55,591 nucleotides of DNA from contig NZ_JAEMNU010000004.1 in NCBI RefSeq assembly GCF_016461825.1, positions 36,239 through 91,829 on the forward strand, given 5' to 3'. Shown one piece after another: positions 11,143-20,185 of this stretch. This stretch comes from Rugamonas violacea. GTDB lineage: Bacteria > Pseudomonadota > Gammaproteobacteria > Burkholderiales > Burkholderiaceae_D. Below the pieces are notes generated by a model. It was not told the origin of the DNA. It did no database searches and saw nothing but the letters and a program-made list of their open reading frames with translations. Numbering within the stretch: the stretch's first letter is position 1; each line of letters opens with the position of its first letter. Made by a program: the position numbers and the translations under genes.

Positions 11143-11925
11143 ATGCGTACAACTCAAGAATTGTTTTCCCTCGCCGGTAAAACGGCACTGGTCACCGGCG
11201 GTTCGCGCGGCCTCGGCCTGCAAATGGCGCTGGCCTTGGGCGAGCAGGGCGCCAAGGTGCTGATCTCCTCGCGCAAGCAGGCCGATCTGGACGAGGCGCT
11301 GGCCTTCCTCGCCGCGCAGGGCGTCACCGCCAGCGCCGTCGCCGCCGACCTGCAGGACGACGCCCAGGTCAACACCCTGGTCGACGCCGCCATCAGCCAG
11401 CTCGGCCACATCGACATCCTGATCAACAACGCCGGCGCCAGCTGGGGCGCGCCGGCCGAGGACCATCCGGTCGAAGCCTGGGACAAGGTGATGAACCTGA
11501 ACATCCGCAGCATCTTCCTGGTGTCGCAGGCGGTCGGCAAGCGCTCGATGATTCCGCGCAAGTACGGTCGCATCATCAATATCGCCTCCATCGCCGGGGT
11601 CAGCGGCAACCCGCCGGGCACCATGAAAACCATCGCCTACAACACCTCCAAGGCCGCCGTCATCAACTTCACCCGCGCCCTGGCCGGCGAGTGGGGCGCC
11701 TACGGCATCACCGTCAACGCGGTGGCGCCGGGCTTCTTCCCGTCCAAGATGACCAAGGGCATCCTGGAGAAGCTGGGCAGCGAGGAGCTGGCCAAGGGGG
11801 CGCCGCTGCAACGCATCGGCGACAACGAAGACTTGAAGGGTGTGGCGGTGCTGTTCGCCTCCGACGCCGGCAAACACATCACCGGCCAGACGCTGGCGGT
11901 GGACGGCGGCGTGTCCGCCGTTTAG
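11143..11925 (+). CDS. SDR family oxidoreductase
   Basis: A 260-residue classical short-chain dehydrogenase/reductase. It has the nucleotide-binding TGGSRGLG at 18-25, NNAG at 96-99, catalytic S149 and the Y166-x3-K170 pair. The ending, GQTLAVDGG, is typical of the FabG/gluconate dehydrogenase-like group. ATG at 11143 has AAGGAAGAG upstream, the same site as the first gene of the window. It begins a three-gene set with the CurA-like reductase (31 bases on) and a second SDR (overlapping), so the three probably act on one substrate. The substrate is not identifiable. Confidence 0.92.
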   Translation: MRTTQELFSLAGKTALVTGGSRGLGLQMALALGEQGAKVLISSRKQADLDEALAFLAAQGVTASAVAADLQDDAQVNTLVDAAISQLGHIDILINNAGASWGAPAEDHPVEAWDKVMNLNIRSIFLVSQAVGKRSMIPRKYGRIINIASIAGVSGNPPGTMKTIAYNTSKAAVINFTRALAGEWGAYGITVNAVAPGFFPSKMTKGILEKLGSEELAKGAPLQRIGDNEDLKGVAVLFASDAGKHITGQTLAVDGGVSAV

Positions 11926-11956
11926 GAAATTTGAGAGAAACTGAGGGAGAATCAGC

Positions 11957-12952
11957 ATGACAACTTTTCAACGCATCGTGTTGGCCGAGCGGCCGCGCGG
12001 CGAGGTGCAAGCCGGCAATTTCCGACTGGAGACGGTCGACGTGCCCGCCCTGGCCGACGGCCAGGTGCTGGTGCGCAACCATTTCCTCTCGCTGGACCCG
12101 TATATGCGCGGCCGCATGAGCGAGGCCAAGAGCTACGCCGCGCCGCAGCCGGTCAACGAAACCATGATCGGCGGCACCGTCGGCCAGGTGGTCGAATCGA
12201 AGAACCCCAAGTTCGCCGTCGGTGACCATGTCGCCGGCATGTTCGGCTGGGCCGAGATGGGCGTCTCCGACGGCGCCTTGCTGCGCAAGCTGGACGTCAG
12301 CCGGATTCCGCTGTCGGCCTACCTGGGTCCGGTCGGCATGACCGGCATGACCGCCTGGTACGGCCTGAACCAGATCATGCAACCGAAGGCCGGCGAGACC
12401 GTGGCGGTGTCCGCCGCCAGCGGCGCCGTCGGCAGCGTGGTCGGCCAGCTGGCCAAGCTGCGTGGCTGCCGCGTCGTCGGCATCGCCGGCGGCAAGGAGA
12501 AGTGCGATTACGTCGTCAACGAGCTGGGCTTTGACGCCTGCGTCGACTACAAGGCTGGCAACCTGTCGGCCGACTTGGCCGCCGCCGCGCCGAACGGCAT
12601 CGACGCCATCTTCGAGAACGTCGGCGGCGCCGTGTTCGACGCCGCGCTGGCGCGCAGCAACGCCTTCGGCCGCATCGCCCTGTGCGGCATGATCGCCGGC
12701 TACAACGGCGAGGACGTGCACATCAAGAACGCGCGGGTCTTGCTGACCAACCGCCTGAGCATGCGCGGCTTCATCGTCACCGAACACATGGAATTCTGGC
12801 CGCAAGGCCTGACGGAACTGGGCATGCTGGTCGCGACCGGCAAGCTCAAGTACCGGGAATCGGTGGCGCCCGACTTGGCCGCCGCCCCGCAAGCGTTCAT
12901 GGGCCTGCTCAAAGGCCAAAACTTCGGCAAACAACTGGTGAAACTGATCTGA
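11957..12952 (+). CDS. Zinc-independent NADP-dependent oxidoreductase (CurA/MDR type)
   Basis: A 331-residue medium-chain reductase. It has the N-terminal GroES-like fold with SLDPYMRGRM, the Rossmann part SAASGAVGSVVGQLAKLRG, and a C-terminal region GKLKYRESV typical of the prostaglandin reductase, curcumin reductase and YncB group. Zinc ligands are absent, as expected. These enzymes reduce the double bond of alpha,beta-unsaturated carbonyls with NADPH. GGGAG precedes the start. Its stop codon overlaps the start of the next SDR gene (TGATG), so the two are translationally coupled. Confidence 0.92.
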   Translation: MTTFQRIVLAERPRGEVQAGNFRLETVDVPALADGQVLVRNHFLSLDPYMRGRMSEAKSYAAPQPVNETMIGGTVGQVVESKNPKFAVGDHVAGMFGWAEMGVSDGALLRKLDVSRIPLSAYLGPVGMTGMTAWYGLNQIMQPKAGETVAVSAASGAVGSVVGQLAKLRGCRVVGIAGGKEKCDYVVNELGFDACVDYKAGNLSADLAAAAPNGIDAIFENVGGAVFDAALARSNAFGRIALCGMIAGYNGEDVHIKNARVLLTNRLSMRGFIVTEHMEFWPQGLTELGMLVATGKLKYRESVAPDLAAAPQAFMGLLKGQNFGKQLVKLI

Positions 12953-13875
12953 TGAAAACATTCAAAGACAAAGTCGTCGTCATTACTGGCGGCGCGAGCG
13001 GTTTGGGTCGGGAATTCGCCAACGTCGCGGCGCGCTTGGGCATGAAGCTGGTGCTGGCCGACGTGCAGCGCGACGCCCTCGACCGCGCCAGGGACGAACT
13101 GCTGGCCCAGGGTGCCAGCGTCATCGCCCTGATCTGCGACGTGCGCAAGGGCGAGCAGGTGCAGGCGCTGGCCGATGCCACCGTCGCCGAGTTCGGCGCC
13201 GTGCATCTGGTGTTCAACAACGCCGGGGTCGGCTCGGGCGGCTTGATCTGGGAAAACACCGAGGCGGACTGGGAGTGGGTGCTGGGCGTCAATGTCTGGG
13301 GCGTGATCCATGGCGTGCGCATCTTCACCAAGCTGATGCTGGATGCCGCCGCCAAAGACCCGGCCTTTGAGGGGCATATCGTCAACACGGCGTCGATGGC
13401 CGGCCTGCTGAACGCGCCGGCGATGGGCGTCTACAACGTCTCCAAGCATGCCGTCGTGTCCTTGACGGAAACCTTGTATCAGGATCTGCAACTGGTCGGC
13501 GCGCCGGTTGGCGCCTCCGTGTTGTGCCCGTACTTCGTGCCGACCGGCATCAGCCAGTCGCACCGCAACCGTCCGGACGATGTGCGCATGAGCAAGGGAC
13601 CGACGGCCAGCCAGTTGGCCTCGCAGGCGATGACGGACAAGGCCGTGTCGTCCGGCAAGGTGTCGGCGGCCGATGTGGCCGAGCTGACCTTCAAGGCGAT
13701 CGCCGACGGCCAGTTCTACATCTACTCGCATCCCGACGCGCTGGCCGGCGTGCAAGCCCGGATGGAAGAGATTGTGCAGCAGCGCAATCCGAGCGACCCG
13801 TACAAGGCAACGCCACATGTGCGCGAAGCCTTGCGGGCCAAGATGAAGCTGGGTGAAACGCCGGCAAAAGCCTGA
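12952..13875 (+). CDS. SDR family oxidoreductase
   Basis: A 307-residue short-chain dehydrogenase with TGGASGLG at 12-19, NNAG at 89-92, S148 and Y161-x3-K165. It is longer than the first SDR by about 45 residues through a C-terminal tail, as in SDRs close to serine 3-dehydrogenase-like and mycofactocin-independent groups. The start is the ATG that overlaps the previous stop by one base. The last codons and stop lie inside an 18-base tandem duplication (13864-13899). Substrate unknown. Confidence 0.9.
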   Translation: MKTFKDKVVVITGGASGLGREFANVAARLGMKLVLADVQRDALDRARDELLAQGASVIALICDVRKGEQVQALADATVAEFGAVHLVFNNAGVGSGGLIWENTEADWEWVLGVNVWGVIHGVRIFTKLMLDAAAKDPAFEGHIVNTASMAGLLNAPAMGVYNVSKHAVVSLTETLYQDLQLVGAPVGASVLCPYFVPTGISQSHRNRPDDVRMSKGPTASQLASQAMTDKAVSSGKVSAADVAELTFKAIADGQFYIYSHPDALAGVQARMEEIVQQRNPSDPYKATPHVREALRAKMKLGETPAKA

Positions 13876-13899
13876 TTAGACGCAAAAGCCTGATTAGAC
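13864..13899 (+). repeat. 18-bp tandem duplication at the SDR stop codon
   Basis: GCAAAAGCCTGATTAGAC occurs twice head to tail. The first copy carries the last codons and TGA stop of the SDR gene; the second is non-coding. It is probably a recent slippage event. Confidence 0.85.
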
Positions 13900-13946
13900 T
13901 TTAAAGGCACTCAGAAAAACCGCCCAATTGAAAAACTGCCAAATTG

Positions 13947-14053
13947 TCGTTCCGCATCGGCGGACCGCCGCGCAAGCGGGAACCTATGCGTCGCATCTTG
14001 TCTAGCGCAGCATGGGTTCCCGCCTACGCGGCGGTCCGCCGATACGGAACGAC
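13947..14053. repeat. TCGTTCC-type inverted repeat element
   Basis: Arms of about 25 bases, TCGTTCCGCATCGGCGGACC on the left and a matching GGTCCGCCGATACGGAACGA on the right, enclose a region with the CATGGGTTCCCGCC motif. The same family is present at 14667-14759, 20144-20177, 37255-37355, 44591-44674 and 54988-55070. It is followed by a minus-strand gene that has a second copy, in the same orientation, on its other side. Confidence 0.8.
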
Positions 14054-14078
14054 GAATTCAGGTTGATTCGCCGCGCCC

Positions 14079-14597
14079 TTAAGGCTTGCCGACTTCGACG
14101 AGCCGTCCGTTCTTCAGCTGCAGCTTAACGGTGCTGCGCTTGCTGGGGAAATTCGGCGCATCGTCCGGGCCGACTTCCATAGTTGGGATGGTGATTTCCA
14201 ACACCTGCGTTTTCGCATCGCGTACCAGCTTCGCGGCCAGGCTCATCACGACGCGCCATCCTTTACCGCCGATGGGTATCACATCCAGCAAGGTGTACTG
14301 GGGTCGCTTTCCATCGTCGTCCGTTGCGTAGCTGAACAGCGCGAAATACTGGGTGTGGCTGTTGCCGCCGCCAAATCCTTCGATCGTAAACAAGGTCAGC
14401 GCCAGTTGCTCGCCTTTTTGCGGGCTGACCATCTTGAACAGGGCCGCTTTCGGATAGCCGACCGCGTAAGAATCGCGCAACAGCTCGGTCAGGCGCTCAA
14501 CCTGATCCAACAGCTGTTTCGGCGCGACTTCGGCGGCGGGCGCGGCCATGGCTGTTGACGTTGCAAACAGAAGGGCGAGGAGAAGGCGAAATGGCAT
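14079..14597 (-). CDS. Secreted hypothetical protein
   Basis: A 172-residue protein not recognised as any family. An N-terminal signal peptide is visible, MPFRLLLALLFATSTAMA, with a likely cleavage after AMA; the mature part would be periplasmic or exported. It is rich in beta-strand-like stretches such as RPQYTLLDVIPIG and STVKLQLKNGRLVEV. GGAGCAACTCCC-like sequence upstream gives a reasonable ribosome site. It is flanked on both sides by members of the TCGTTCC repeat family, so it may have moved as a unit or simply sit between repeat hot spots. Confidence 0.7.
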   Translation of the reverse strand: MPFRLLLALLFATSTAMAAPAAEVAPKQLLDQVERLTELLRDSYAVGYPKAALFKMVSPQKGEQLALTLFTIEGFGGGNSHTQYFALFSYATDDDGKRPQYTLLDVIPIGGKGWRVVMSLAAKLVRDAKTQVLEITIPTMEVGPDDAPNFPSKRSTVKLQLKNGRLVEVGKP

Positions 14598-14642
14598 GGG
14601 AGTTGCTCCAGTGAAAGTGACGGCGTGATGATACTCTTAAGG

Positions 14643-14760
14643 GCACTCCGAAAAACTACCAAATTGTCGTTCCGCGTCGGCGGACCGCCGCGCAGGGGGA
14701 AACCCATGGTGAGCCAATGGGCATGCGGGGTATGGATTCCCGCCTGCGCGGGAACGACGG
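14643..14760. repeat. TCGTTCC-type repeat element, second copy beside the secreted gene
   Basis: It shares CACTC-GAAAAAC and CCAAATTGTCGTTCCGC with the copy before 14079 in the same orientation. The right arm is CGCCTGCGCGGGAACGACG. It occupies much of the 314-base gap 14598-14911. The remainder of that gap holds only a possible extended -10 (TGCTACATT at 14858-14866) for the Lgt-like gene. Confidence 0.75.
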
Positions 14761-14911
14761 TTTTTCGAGGTTCCCTTACAGTTGGTATTGTACTAAGCGA
14801 TGCAGCGCCGGCGGCGAGCGCACGCGCCGACTCTGCAGTGAAGAACGCTCTCGGGCGTGCTACATTCTCGCATTCCGCCCGCGCCCACCTTCATCGATGA
14901 AGAGAGAATTC

Positions 14912-15832
14912 ATGTCGTATCCGTATTTGAGCGATGTCATCAAGGCCTACATCGGCTACGACCTGCCGCTGCCGCTGGCCACCTTCGGCCTGCTGGTCGC
15001 CCTGGCGACGCTGGCCGCCGGCGCCTGCATGAAGGTGGAGATGCGCCGGCTGTATCAGGCCGGCCGCCTGGGCCTGGCCTGGCGCCGCAGCAAAGGCAAG
15101 GACGGCGTCGCCGTGCTGATCGAGAAGCCGCCGCAGGACATCGTGCCCGACCTGACCATCGCGGTGCTGATCGCCGGAGTGGTCGGCGCCCGGGTCTTCC
15201 ACATCTTCGAGCATCTGGACAGCTTTGCCGCCGCGCCCTGGGACATGATCTTCAGCCGCTCGGGACTGAGCATCTTCGGCGGCCTGATTTTCGGCACGCT
15301 GACCGGCATGGTCTTCGTCAAGCGCTGGAACCTGTCGCCGCGCCCCTTGCTGGACGCCGCCGCCGGCGCCATGATGCTGGGCTACGGCATCGGCCGCATC
15401 GGCTGCCAGATTTCCGGCGACGGCGACTGGGGCGGCCCGGCCAACATGGCCTTGAAGCCGGACTGGCTGCCGACCTGGGCCTGGGCGCAAACCTACGACC
15501 ACAACATCTACGGCGAACTCATCGCCGCGCCCGGCGTCTATCCGACGCCGATCTACGAGACGCTGATGGCCTTCGCCTGTTTCGCCCTGCTGTGGGCCTT
15601 GCGCAAGCATCCCTTCAAAACCGGCTGGCTGTTCTCGGTGTATCTGCTGCTGGCCGGGCTGGAGCGCCTGTTGATCGAGCAGATCCGCGTCAACCCGGTG
15701 CTCGACTTCGCCGGCATCCACGCCACGCAGGCGGAGATGATCGCCGTCACGCTGATCGTCTGCGGCCTGCTGGGCCTGGCTTTGTTGAGCCGGCGGGCGA
15801 CGCGGGAGGCCGCCGTAGTTGCCAGCCTGTAA
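14912..15832 (+). CDS. Lgt-like prolipoprotein diacylglyceryl transferase paralogue
   Basis: A 306-residue multi-spanning membrane protein of the Lgt fold (seven or so helices predicted by eye). Lgt transfers diacylglycerol to the cysteine of prolipoproteins. The conserved GRIG arginine motif is present in YGIGRIGCQISGDGDWGG, and an ExxR pair occurs in LLIEQIRVNP. But the usual HGG of Lgt reads FGG here (GLSIFGGLIFG), and the GRxGN asparagine is cysteine. It is therefore a divergent paralogue, perhaps with another acceptor or lipid. The ATG at 14912 is preferred over 14897 because AGAGAG precedes it and family members begin close to the first helix. A housekeeping lgt should exist elsewhere in the genome. 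Confidence 0.8.
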   Translation: MSYPYLSDVIKAYIGYDLPLPLATFGLLVALATLAAGACMKVEMRRLYQAGRLGLAWRRSKGKDGVAVLIEKPPQDIVPDLTIAVLIAGVVGARVFHIFEHLDSFAAAPWDMIFSRSGLSIFGGLIFGTLTGMVFVKRWNLSPRPLLDAAAGAMMLGYGIGRIGCQISGDGDWGGPANMALKPDWLPTWAWAQTYDHNIYGELIAAPGVYPTPIYETLMAFACFALLWALRKHPFKTGWLFSVYLLLAGLERLLIEQIRVNPVLDFAGIHATQAEMIAVTLIVCGLLGLALLSRRATREAAVVASL

Positions 15833-15962
15833 AGATCGCTCAGCGCGCAACGGCGCTTTGCTTTAAGATGCGAGGCCGCCGCCCGCGCACAGCCGGCGGC
15901 GCCATGCGAGAAAGCATTGAACAAGCAATAATCAGCCCGAGCGGCGCTTTGAAGGTAGTACC

Positions 15963-18335
15963 TTGGATCAAACACAGCAGGGTTTCCTGGGTTTCCTGTT
16001 AACCCGGCACTGGCGCGACACGGCCGCCGGCACGGAGGTCGACTTCTGGCTGGCGACCGACGAGGGACCGCGCCACCTGCGCTTGCCGCCGCAGACCTCG
16101 GTGGCCTTCATCCCGGCCGAGCAGCGCGAACAGGCCGAGCTGGTGCTGCGCGGCGAGCGCCACTGCGAGCTGCGTCCGCTGGCCTTGAACGACTTCCAGC
16201 ACCGCCCGGTGCTGGGCCTGTATTGCCGCCAGTACCGCGTGTTGATGAAGCTGGAGAAACGCCTGCGCGAACACGGCGTCGACGTCTACGAGGCCGACGT
16301 GCGGCCGCCCGAACGGTATCTGATGGAGCGCTTCATCACGGCGCCGGTGCGCTTTGACGGCGTGCCTGGCGCCAACGGCAAGGGGCCGCTGCTGGACGGT
16401 CAAATGCGTCCCTCGGCCGGCTACCGGCCGACGCTGCGGCTGGCCTCGCTGGACATTGAAACCACCGCCCACGGCGAGCTGTACTCGATCGCGCTGGAGG
16501 GCTGCGGCCAGCGCCAGGTCTACATGCTGGGGCCGGCCAACGCCGAGGCAGGCGAGCTCGACTTCGAACTGGAGTATTGCGACAGCCGCGCCCAGATGAT
16601 CGAGCGCTTGAACAGCTGGATGGAGCGGCACGACCCGGACGCCATCATCGGCTGGAACCTGGTGCAGTTCGACCTGCGCGTGCTGCGCCAGCACGCCGAG
16701 CGCTACCACCTGCCGCTGCGTTTCGGCCGCGACGGCAGCGAAATGGAGTGGCGCGGACACGAGCAGCATTTCTTCGCCGCCGCCACCGGCCGCCTGATTA
16801 TCGACGGCATCGAGGCGCTCAAGTCGGCGACCTGGCGTTTCCCCTCGTTCAGCCTGGAGCACGTCTCGCAGGCCCTGCTGGGCGAGGGCAAGTCGATCGA
16901 CAATCCCTACGACCGCATGGCCGAAATCGACCGCCGCTTCGCCGAGGACAAGCCGGCGCTGGCGCGCTACAACCTGAAGGATTGCGAGCTGGTCACGCGC
17001 ATCTTCGCCAAGACCGAGCTGCTGACCTTCCTGCTGGAACGGGCCAGCGTGACCGGCCTGGCCGTCGACCGCAGCGGCGGCTCGGTGGCCGCCTTCGAAC
17101 ACCTGTACATGCCGATGATGCACCGCCAGGGCTATGTGGCGCCGAACCTGGGCGACGTGGTCGGCGACAACAGTCCGGGCGGTTACGTGATGGAATCGCG
17201 TTCCGGCCTGTACGACTCGGTGCTGGTGCTCGACTACAAGAGCCTGTACCCCTCGATCATCCGCACCTTCCTGATCGACCCGGTCGGGCTGGTGGTCGGC
17301 ACGGCCATGGCCGACCAGGCGGCGACGGTGCCGGGCTTTCGCGGCGGCCGCTTCGCGCGCGACAAGCATTGCCTGCCGGCCATCGTCAAGCAGATCTGGC
17401 AGGGCCGGGAGACGGCCAAGCGCGAGCACAACCAGCCTTTGTCGCAGGCCTTGAAGATCATCATGAACGCCTTCTACGGCGTGCTGGGGTCGGACGGTTG
17501 CCGCTTCTTCGACCCGCGGCTGGCCTCGTCGATCACCTTGCGCGGCCAGGAAATCATGCACCGCACGCGCGAGCTGATCGAAGGGCAGGGCCATCAGGTG
17601 ATCTATGGCGACACGGACTCGACCTTTGTCTGGCTCGGCCACGCCCACGACGACGAGCAGGCCGGCAACATCGGCCGCGCGCTGGTGGCGCACGTCAACC
17701 AGTGGTGGAGCGGCCACCTGCGCGAGGAATTCGGCCTCGACAGCGCGCTGGAGTTGCAGTACGAAACGCACTACCGCCGCTTCCTGATGCCGACCATCCG
17801 CAATTCCGAGCTGGGCAGCAAGAAGCGCTATGCCGGCCTGATCGGCAAGCCGGACGGCACCGAGGAGATGATCTACAAGGGCCTGGAGACGGTGCGCAGC
17901 GATTGGACACCGCTGGCGCAGCGGTTCCAGCAGGCTTTGTACCTGCGCATTTTCAAGGGCGAGCCCTACCAGGATTACTTGCGCGACTATGTGCGGCGCA
18001 CGGTGGCCGGCGAGTTCGATGAGCTGTTGGTGTATCGCAAGCGCTTGCGCCGGCCGCTGGAGGAGTACGAGCGCAACGTGCCGCCGCATGTGCGGGCGGC
18101 GCGTGTGGCCGACGAGTACAACCGGCGCCACGGGCGGCCGCAGCAATATCAGCGCGGTGGTTGGATACGCTATGTGATGACGACGGCGGGGCCGGAGCCG
18201 CTGGAGGTGCGCCGCGCGCCGATCGACTACGAGCACTATCTGACGCGGCAGTTGCAACCGGTGGCCGACGCCATCCTGCCTTTCCTGCGCGATGATTTCA
18301 CCACGCTGACCAGCTTGCAGCAGAGCTTGTTCTAA
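15963..18335 (+). CDS. polB: DNA polymerase II (family B)
   Basis: A 790-residue family B polymerase, about the length of E. coli Pol II (783). All exonuclease motifs are intact: D164-x-E166 in [22 protein letters not shown], and YNLKDCELV. The polymerase motifs are also intact: [10 protein letters not shown] (A), [13 protein letters not shown] (B) and [10 protein letters not shown] (C). It performs translesion and replication-restart synthesis with proofreading. The start is TTG at 15963, with GAAGGTAG seven bases before it; no better ATG opens the conserved N-terminus. No clear LexA box was seen upstream. Confidence 0.95.
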   Translation: MDQTQQGFLGFLLTRHWRDTAAGTEVDFWLATDEGPRHLRLPPQTSVAFIPAEQREQAELVLRGERHCELRPLALNDFQHRPVLGLYCRQYRVLMKLEKRLREHGVDVYEADVRPPERYLMERFITAPVRFDGVPGANGKGPLLDGQMRPSAGYRPTLRLASLDIETTAHGELYSIALEGCGQRQVYMLGPANAEAGELDFELEYCDSRAQMIERLNSWMERHDPDAIIGWNLVQFDLRVLRQHAERYHLPLRFGRDGSEMEWRGHEQHFFAAATGRLIIDGIEALKSATWRFPSFSLEHVSQALLGEGKSIDNPYDRMAEIDRRFAEDKPALARYNLKDCELVTRIFAKTELLTFLLERASVTGLAVDRSGGSVAAFEHLYMPMMHRQGYVAPNLGDVVGDNSPGGYVMESRSGLYDSVLVLDYKSLYPSIIRTFLIDPVGLVVGTAMADQAATVPGFRGGRFARDKHCLPAIVKQIWQGRETAKREHNQPLSQALKIIMNAFYGVLGSDGCRFFDPRLASSITLRGQEIMHRTRELIEGQGHQVIYGDTDSTFVWLGHAHDDEQAGNIGRALVAHVNQWWSGHLREEFGLDSALELQYETHYRRFLMPTIRNSELGSKKRYAGLIGKPDGTEEMIYKGLETVRSDWTPLAQRFQQALYLRIFKGEPYQDYLRDYVRRTVAGEFDELLVYRKRLRRPLEEYERNVPPHVRAARVADEYNRRHGRPQQYQRGGWIRYVMTTAGPEPLEVRRAPIDYEHYLTRQLQPVADAILPFLRDDFTTLTSLQQSLF

Positions 18336-18411
18336 GCGGTGAAGTCTCGGCGCCGACGTTCGCCTTGGCCCGCGTTGCGCGCCGCTTCCATCCACGGCGG
18401 ATGGCGTGCGA

Positions 18412-18888
18412 CAATCGTCGTTTCGCCATTCCTTGCCCTCGCACCATGACCAATTCAGCCAAGCACGACATCCGTTTCGGCAACTGGGACGCCCTGAGCG
18501 CCGACGCCAAACTCATCCGTTTCGAAGTGTTTGTCGATGAACAGAAGGTGCCGGCCGAGATCGAACTCGACGACATGGACGCCGTCTGCCTGCACGCGGT
18601 CGCCTACGATGCCGCCGGCTTGCCGATGGGCACCGGACGCTTGCTGCCGGACGGTCATATCGGCCGCATGGCGGTGCGCAAGGCGGCACGGGGCAGTGGG
18701 GTCGGGGGTGAGTTGTTGCAGGCCTTGATGGCGCAGGCCAAGGCGCGCGGCGACCGCCAGGTCGTGCTCAGCGCACAGACCCAGGCGGCGCCGTTTTACC
18801 AAGGGCACGGCTTCGTCGTCGATGGCGCCGAGTTCTTCGAGGTGGGCATCGCCCATATTCAGATGCAGCTGACTTTCAATTGGTCGAG
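18412..18888 (+). repeat. 477-bp direct repeat, copy 1 (contains GNAT gene)
   Basis: It matches 19636-20112 with an offset of 1224 bases. I count about ten mismatches by eye, roughly 98 percent identity. The repeat starts some 34 bases before the acetyltransferase ATG and ends at the stop region. The 747 bases between the copies are much more AT-rich than the surroundings. Confidence 0.9.
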
Positions 18889-18895
18889 CAAGTAA
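18446..18895 (+). CDS. GNAT N-acetyltransferase (YjcF/ElaA-like), copy 1
   Basis: A 149-residue acetyltransferase with FEVFVDEQKVP near the N-terminus, the acetyl-CoA site RMAVRKAARGSGVGGELL, and QAAPFYQGHGFV near the C-terminus. This is the pattern of the YjcF/ElaA-like group whose substrates are unknown. ATG at 18446 follows the polB gene by 110 bases. Its twin at 19670 is nearly identical; this copy runs four residues further because TGG (W) replaces the TAG stop of copy 2. Most differences are synonymous. Confidence 0.9.
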   Translation: MTNSAKHDIRFGNWDALSADAKLIRFEVFVDEQKVPAEIELDDMDAVCLHAVAYDAAGLPMGTGRLLPDGHIGRMAVRKAARGSGVGGELLQALMAQAKARGDRQVVLSAQTQAAPFYQGHGFVVDGAEFFEVGIAHIQMQLTFNWSSK

Positions 18896-19037
18896 TTCTT
18901 GAATTGTTATTCTCGATCGCTTATCATTAAAATGATTTTAGACAATGAAATATTTTCATGCGACCCTTACTTGTTTCTTGACTCGGTAGTTTGAAGTAAA
19001 TAGGGGTAATACTAATTATCACGATCATGGGGGCAAA

Positions 19038-19343
19038 ATGGCAATGATTTTTCTCGTCAAAGATGGTCCGCGCGGAAATGCAACCAGCGAGGGATGCTCG
19101 AAGCAGATTCAGGAAATTACAAACCGTATTGGAAACCGTGTATGTAAATTTCTTGGTACTGCAACACCTGCATTCAACGTAGCATCTCCGTCAGACGACT
19201 ATCGGCGTGTCGTGGTTGAAGTTGGTACCGCAGACAACTTGAATAATAAATTCCAACAGATTGGATTTTATATTATCGATGACCTTGATGCGTCGCAGGC
19301 CGAGTTCTTACTCAAAAATGTTGACGATAATGGGAATGAATGA
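19038..19343 (+). CDS. Hypothetical protein in AT-rich island
   Basis: A 101-residue protein, not recognised. It begins MAMIFLVKDGPRGN, contains two cysteines, and ends acidic (VDDNGNE). GGGGGC lies just before the ATG. Codon use is AT-rich (many AAT, ATT and TTG), unlike polB and the two flanking acetyltransferase copies, which suggests horizontal acquisition. The DNA from about 18890 to 19635 shares this composition. An ATG overlaps its stop codon (19343), opening a 16-codon frame with a signal-peptide-like start that then breaks. Confidence 0.6.
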   Translation: MAMIFLVKDGPRGNATSEGCSKQIQEITNRIGNRVCKFLGTATPAFNVASPSDDYRRVVVEVGTADNLNNKFQQIGFYIIDDLDASQAEFLLKNVDDNGNE

Positions 19344-19635
19344 TGAAATTTATTTCCAAGATAGCGATTGTTGCAAGAAGAGGAATCCCGTGAAATGCGT
19401 AATGATTGTCGCGGCCATCATTTGATGTACTCAACCTTTGTCGTTGCTGAGGAGGCGGTATCAGAACCGACGCAAAAGACAGATGCTCCGTATCGAATGT
19501 GCAGAAGCTAGAATATACACATGCTTCTGAAATTCGATACACGTACGGGCCAAGTTTGGTAAGTTCAATGGGGTGAAAGAATTGTCGTCTTATCATTCAG
19601 ATTAACTTGAAAATATTGGCAGAAGGCAAGAGGGC
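19344..19635 (+). other. AT-rich non-coding or decayed stretch of the island
   Basis: Directly after the hypothetical gene, ATG at 19343 encodes MKFISKIAIVARRGIP and then stops. A further frame from about 19394 (MRNDCRGHHLMYSTF and on) ends at TAG near 19511. Together these could be the broken pieces of one small secreted protein, but I cannot name a family. No convincing gene is intact here. The low GC matches the upstream ORF and contrasts with both sides. Confidence 0.35.
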
Positions 19636-20112
19636 CAATCGTCGTTTCGCCATTCCTTGCCTTCGCACCATGACCAATACAGCCAAGCACGACATCCGTT
19701 TCGGCAACTGGGACGCCCTGAGCGCCGACGCCAAACTCATCCGTTTCGAAGTGTTTGTCGATGAGCAGAAGGTGCCGGCGGAGATAGAACTCGATGACAT
19801 GGATGCCGTCTGCCTGCACGCGGTCGCCTACGATGCCGCCGGCTTGCCGATGGGCACCGGACGCTTGCTGCCGGACGGTCATATCGGCCGCATGGCGGTG
19901 CGCAAGGCGGCACGGGGCAGTGGGGTCGGGGGGGAGTTGTTGCAGGCCTTGATGGCGCAGGCCAAGGCGCGCGGCGACCGCCAGGTCGTGCTCAGCGCAC
20001 AGACCCAGGCGGCGCCGTTTTACCAAGGGCACGGTTTCGTCGTCGATGGCGCCGAGTTCTTCGAGGTGGGCATCGCCCATATTCAGATGCAGCTGACTTT
20101 CAATTAGTCGAG
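19636..20112 (+). repeat. 477-bp direct repeat, copy 2 (contains GNAT gene)
   Basis: The second copy of the segment at 18412-18888, in the same orientation. Sequence similarity stops abruptly on both sides: on the left in AT-rich island DNA, on the right next to a TCGTTCC-type half element (20144-20177). Confidence 0.9.
19670..20107 (+). CDS. GNAT N-acetyltransferase (YjcF/ElaA-like), copy 2
   Basis: A 145-residue near-duplicate of the gene at 18446, starting MTNTAKHDIRFGNWDAL; the fourth residue is T instead of S. All the acetyl-CoA binding residues are kept and the frame is open, so both copies look functional. Differences are mostly third-position, for instance in the EIELDDMDA stretch, implying selection on the protein or simply a young duplication. 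It ends at TAG, four codons earlier than copy 1. Confidence 0.88.
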   Translation: MTNTAKHDIRFGNWDALSADAKLIRFEVFVDEQKVPAEIELDDMDAVCLHAVAYDAAGLPMGTGRLLPDGHIGRMAVRKAARGSGVGGELLQALMAQAKARGDRQVVLSAQTQAAPFYQGHGFVVDGAEFFEVGIAHIQMQLTFN

Positions 20113-20143
20113 GGCGGAAGCTGATGTCCAGTATCCGGTCTGG

Positions 20144-20177
20144 CGCCGCATGGGTTCCCGCCTGCGCGGGAACGACG
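20144..20177. repeat. TCGTTCC-type half element
   Basis: GCCGCATGGGTTCCCGCC followed by TGCGCGGGAACGACGGG matches the right arm of the longer elements elsewhere; no left arm is present. It lies just beyond the right end of the duplicated acetyltransferase and may mark a recombination boundary. Confidence 0.6.
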
Positions 20178-20185
20178 GGTATGTC

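Noticed and set aside
15827..15843. Possible LexA box upstream of polB (CTG...CAG)
   Set aside because: CTGTAAAGATCGCTCAG has 11 bases between CTG and CAG instead of 10, lacks the AT alternation, and overlaps the stop of the previous gene.
19312..19596. 94-codon minus-strand frame in the AT-rich island
   Set aside because: It overlaps the end of the plus-strand gene, has no ribosome site and no family resemblance.
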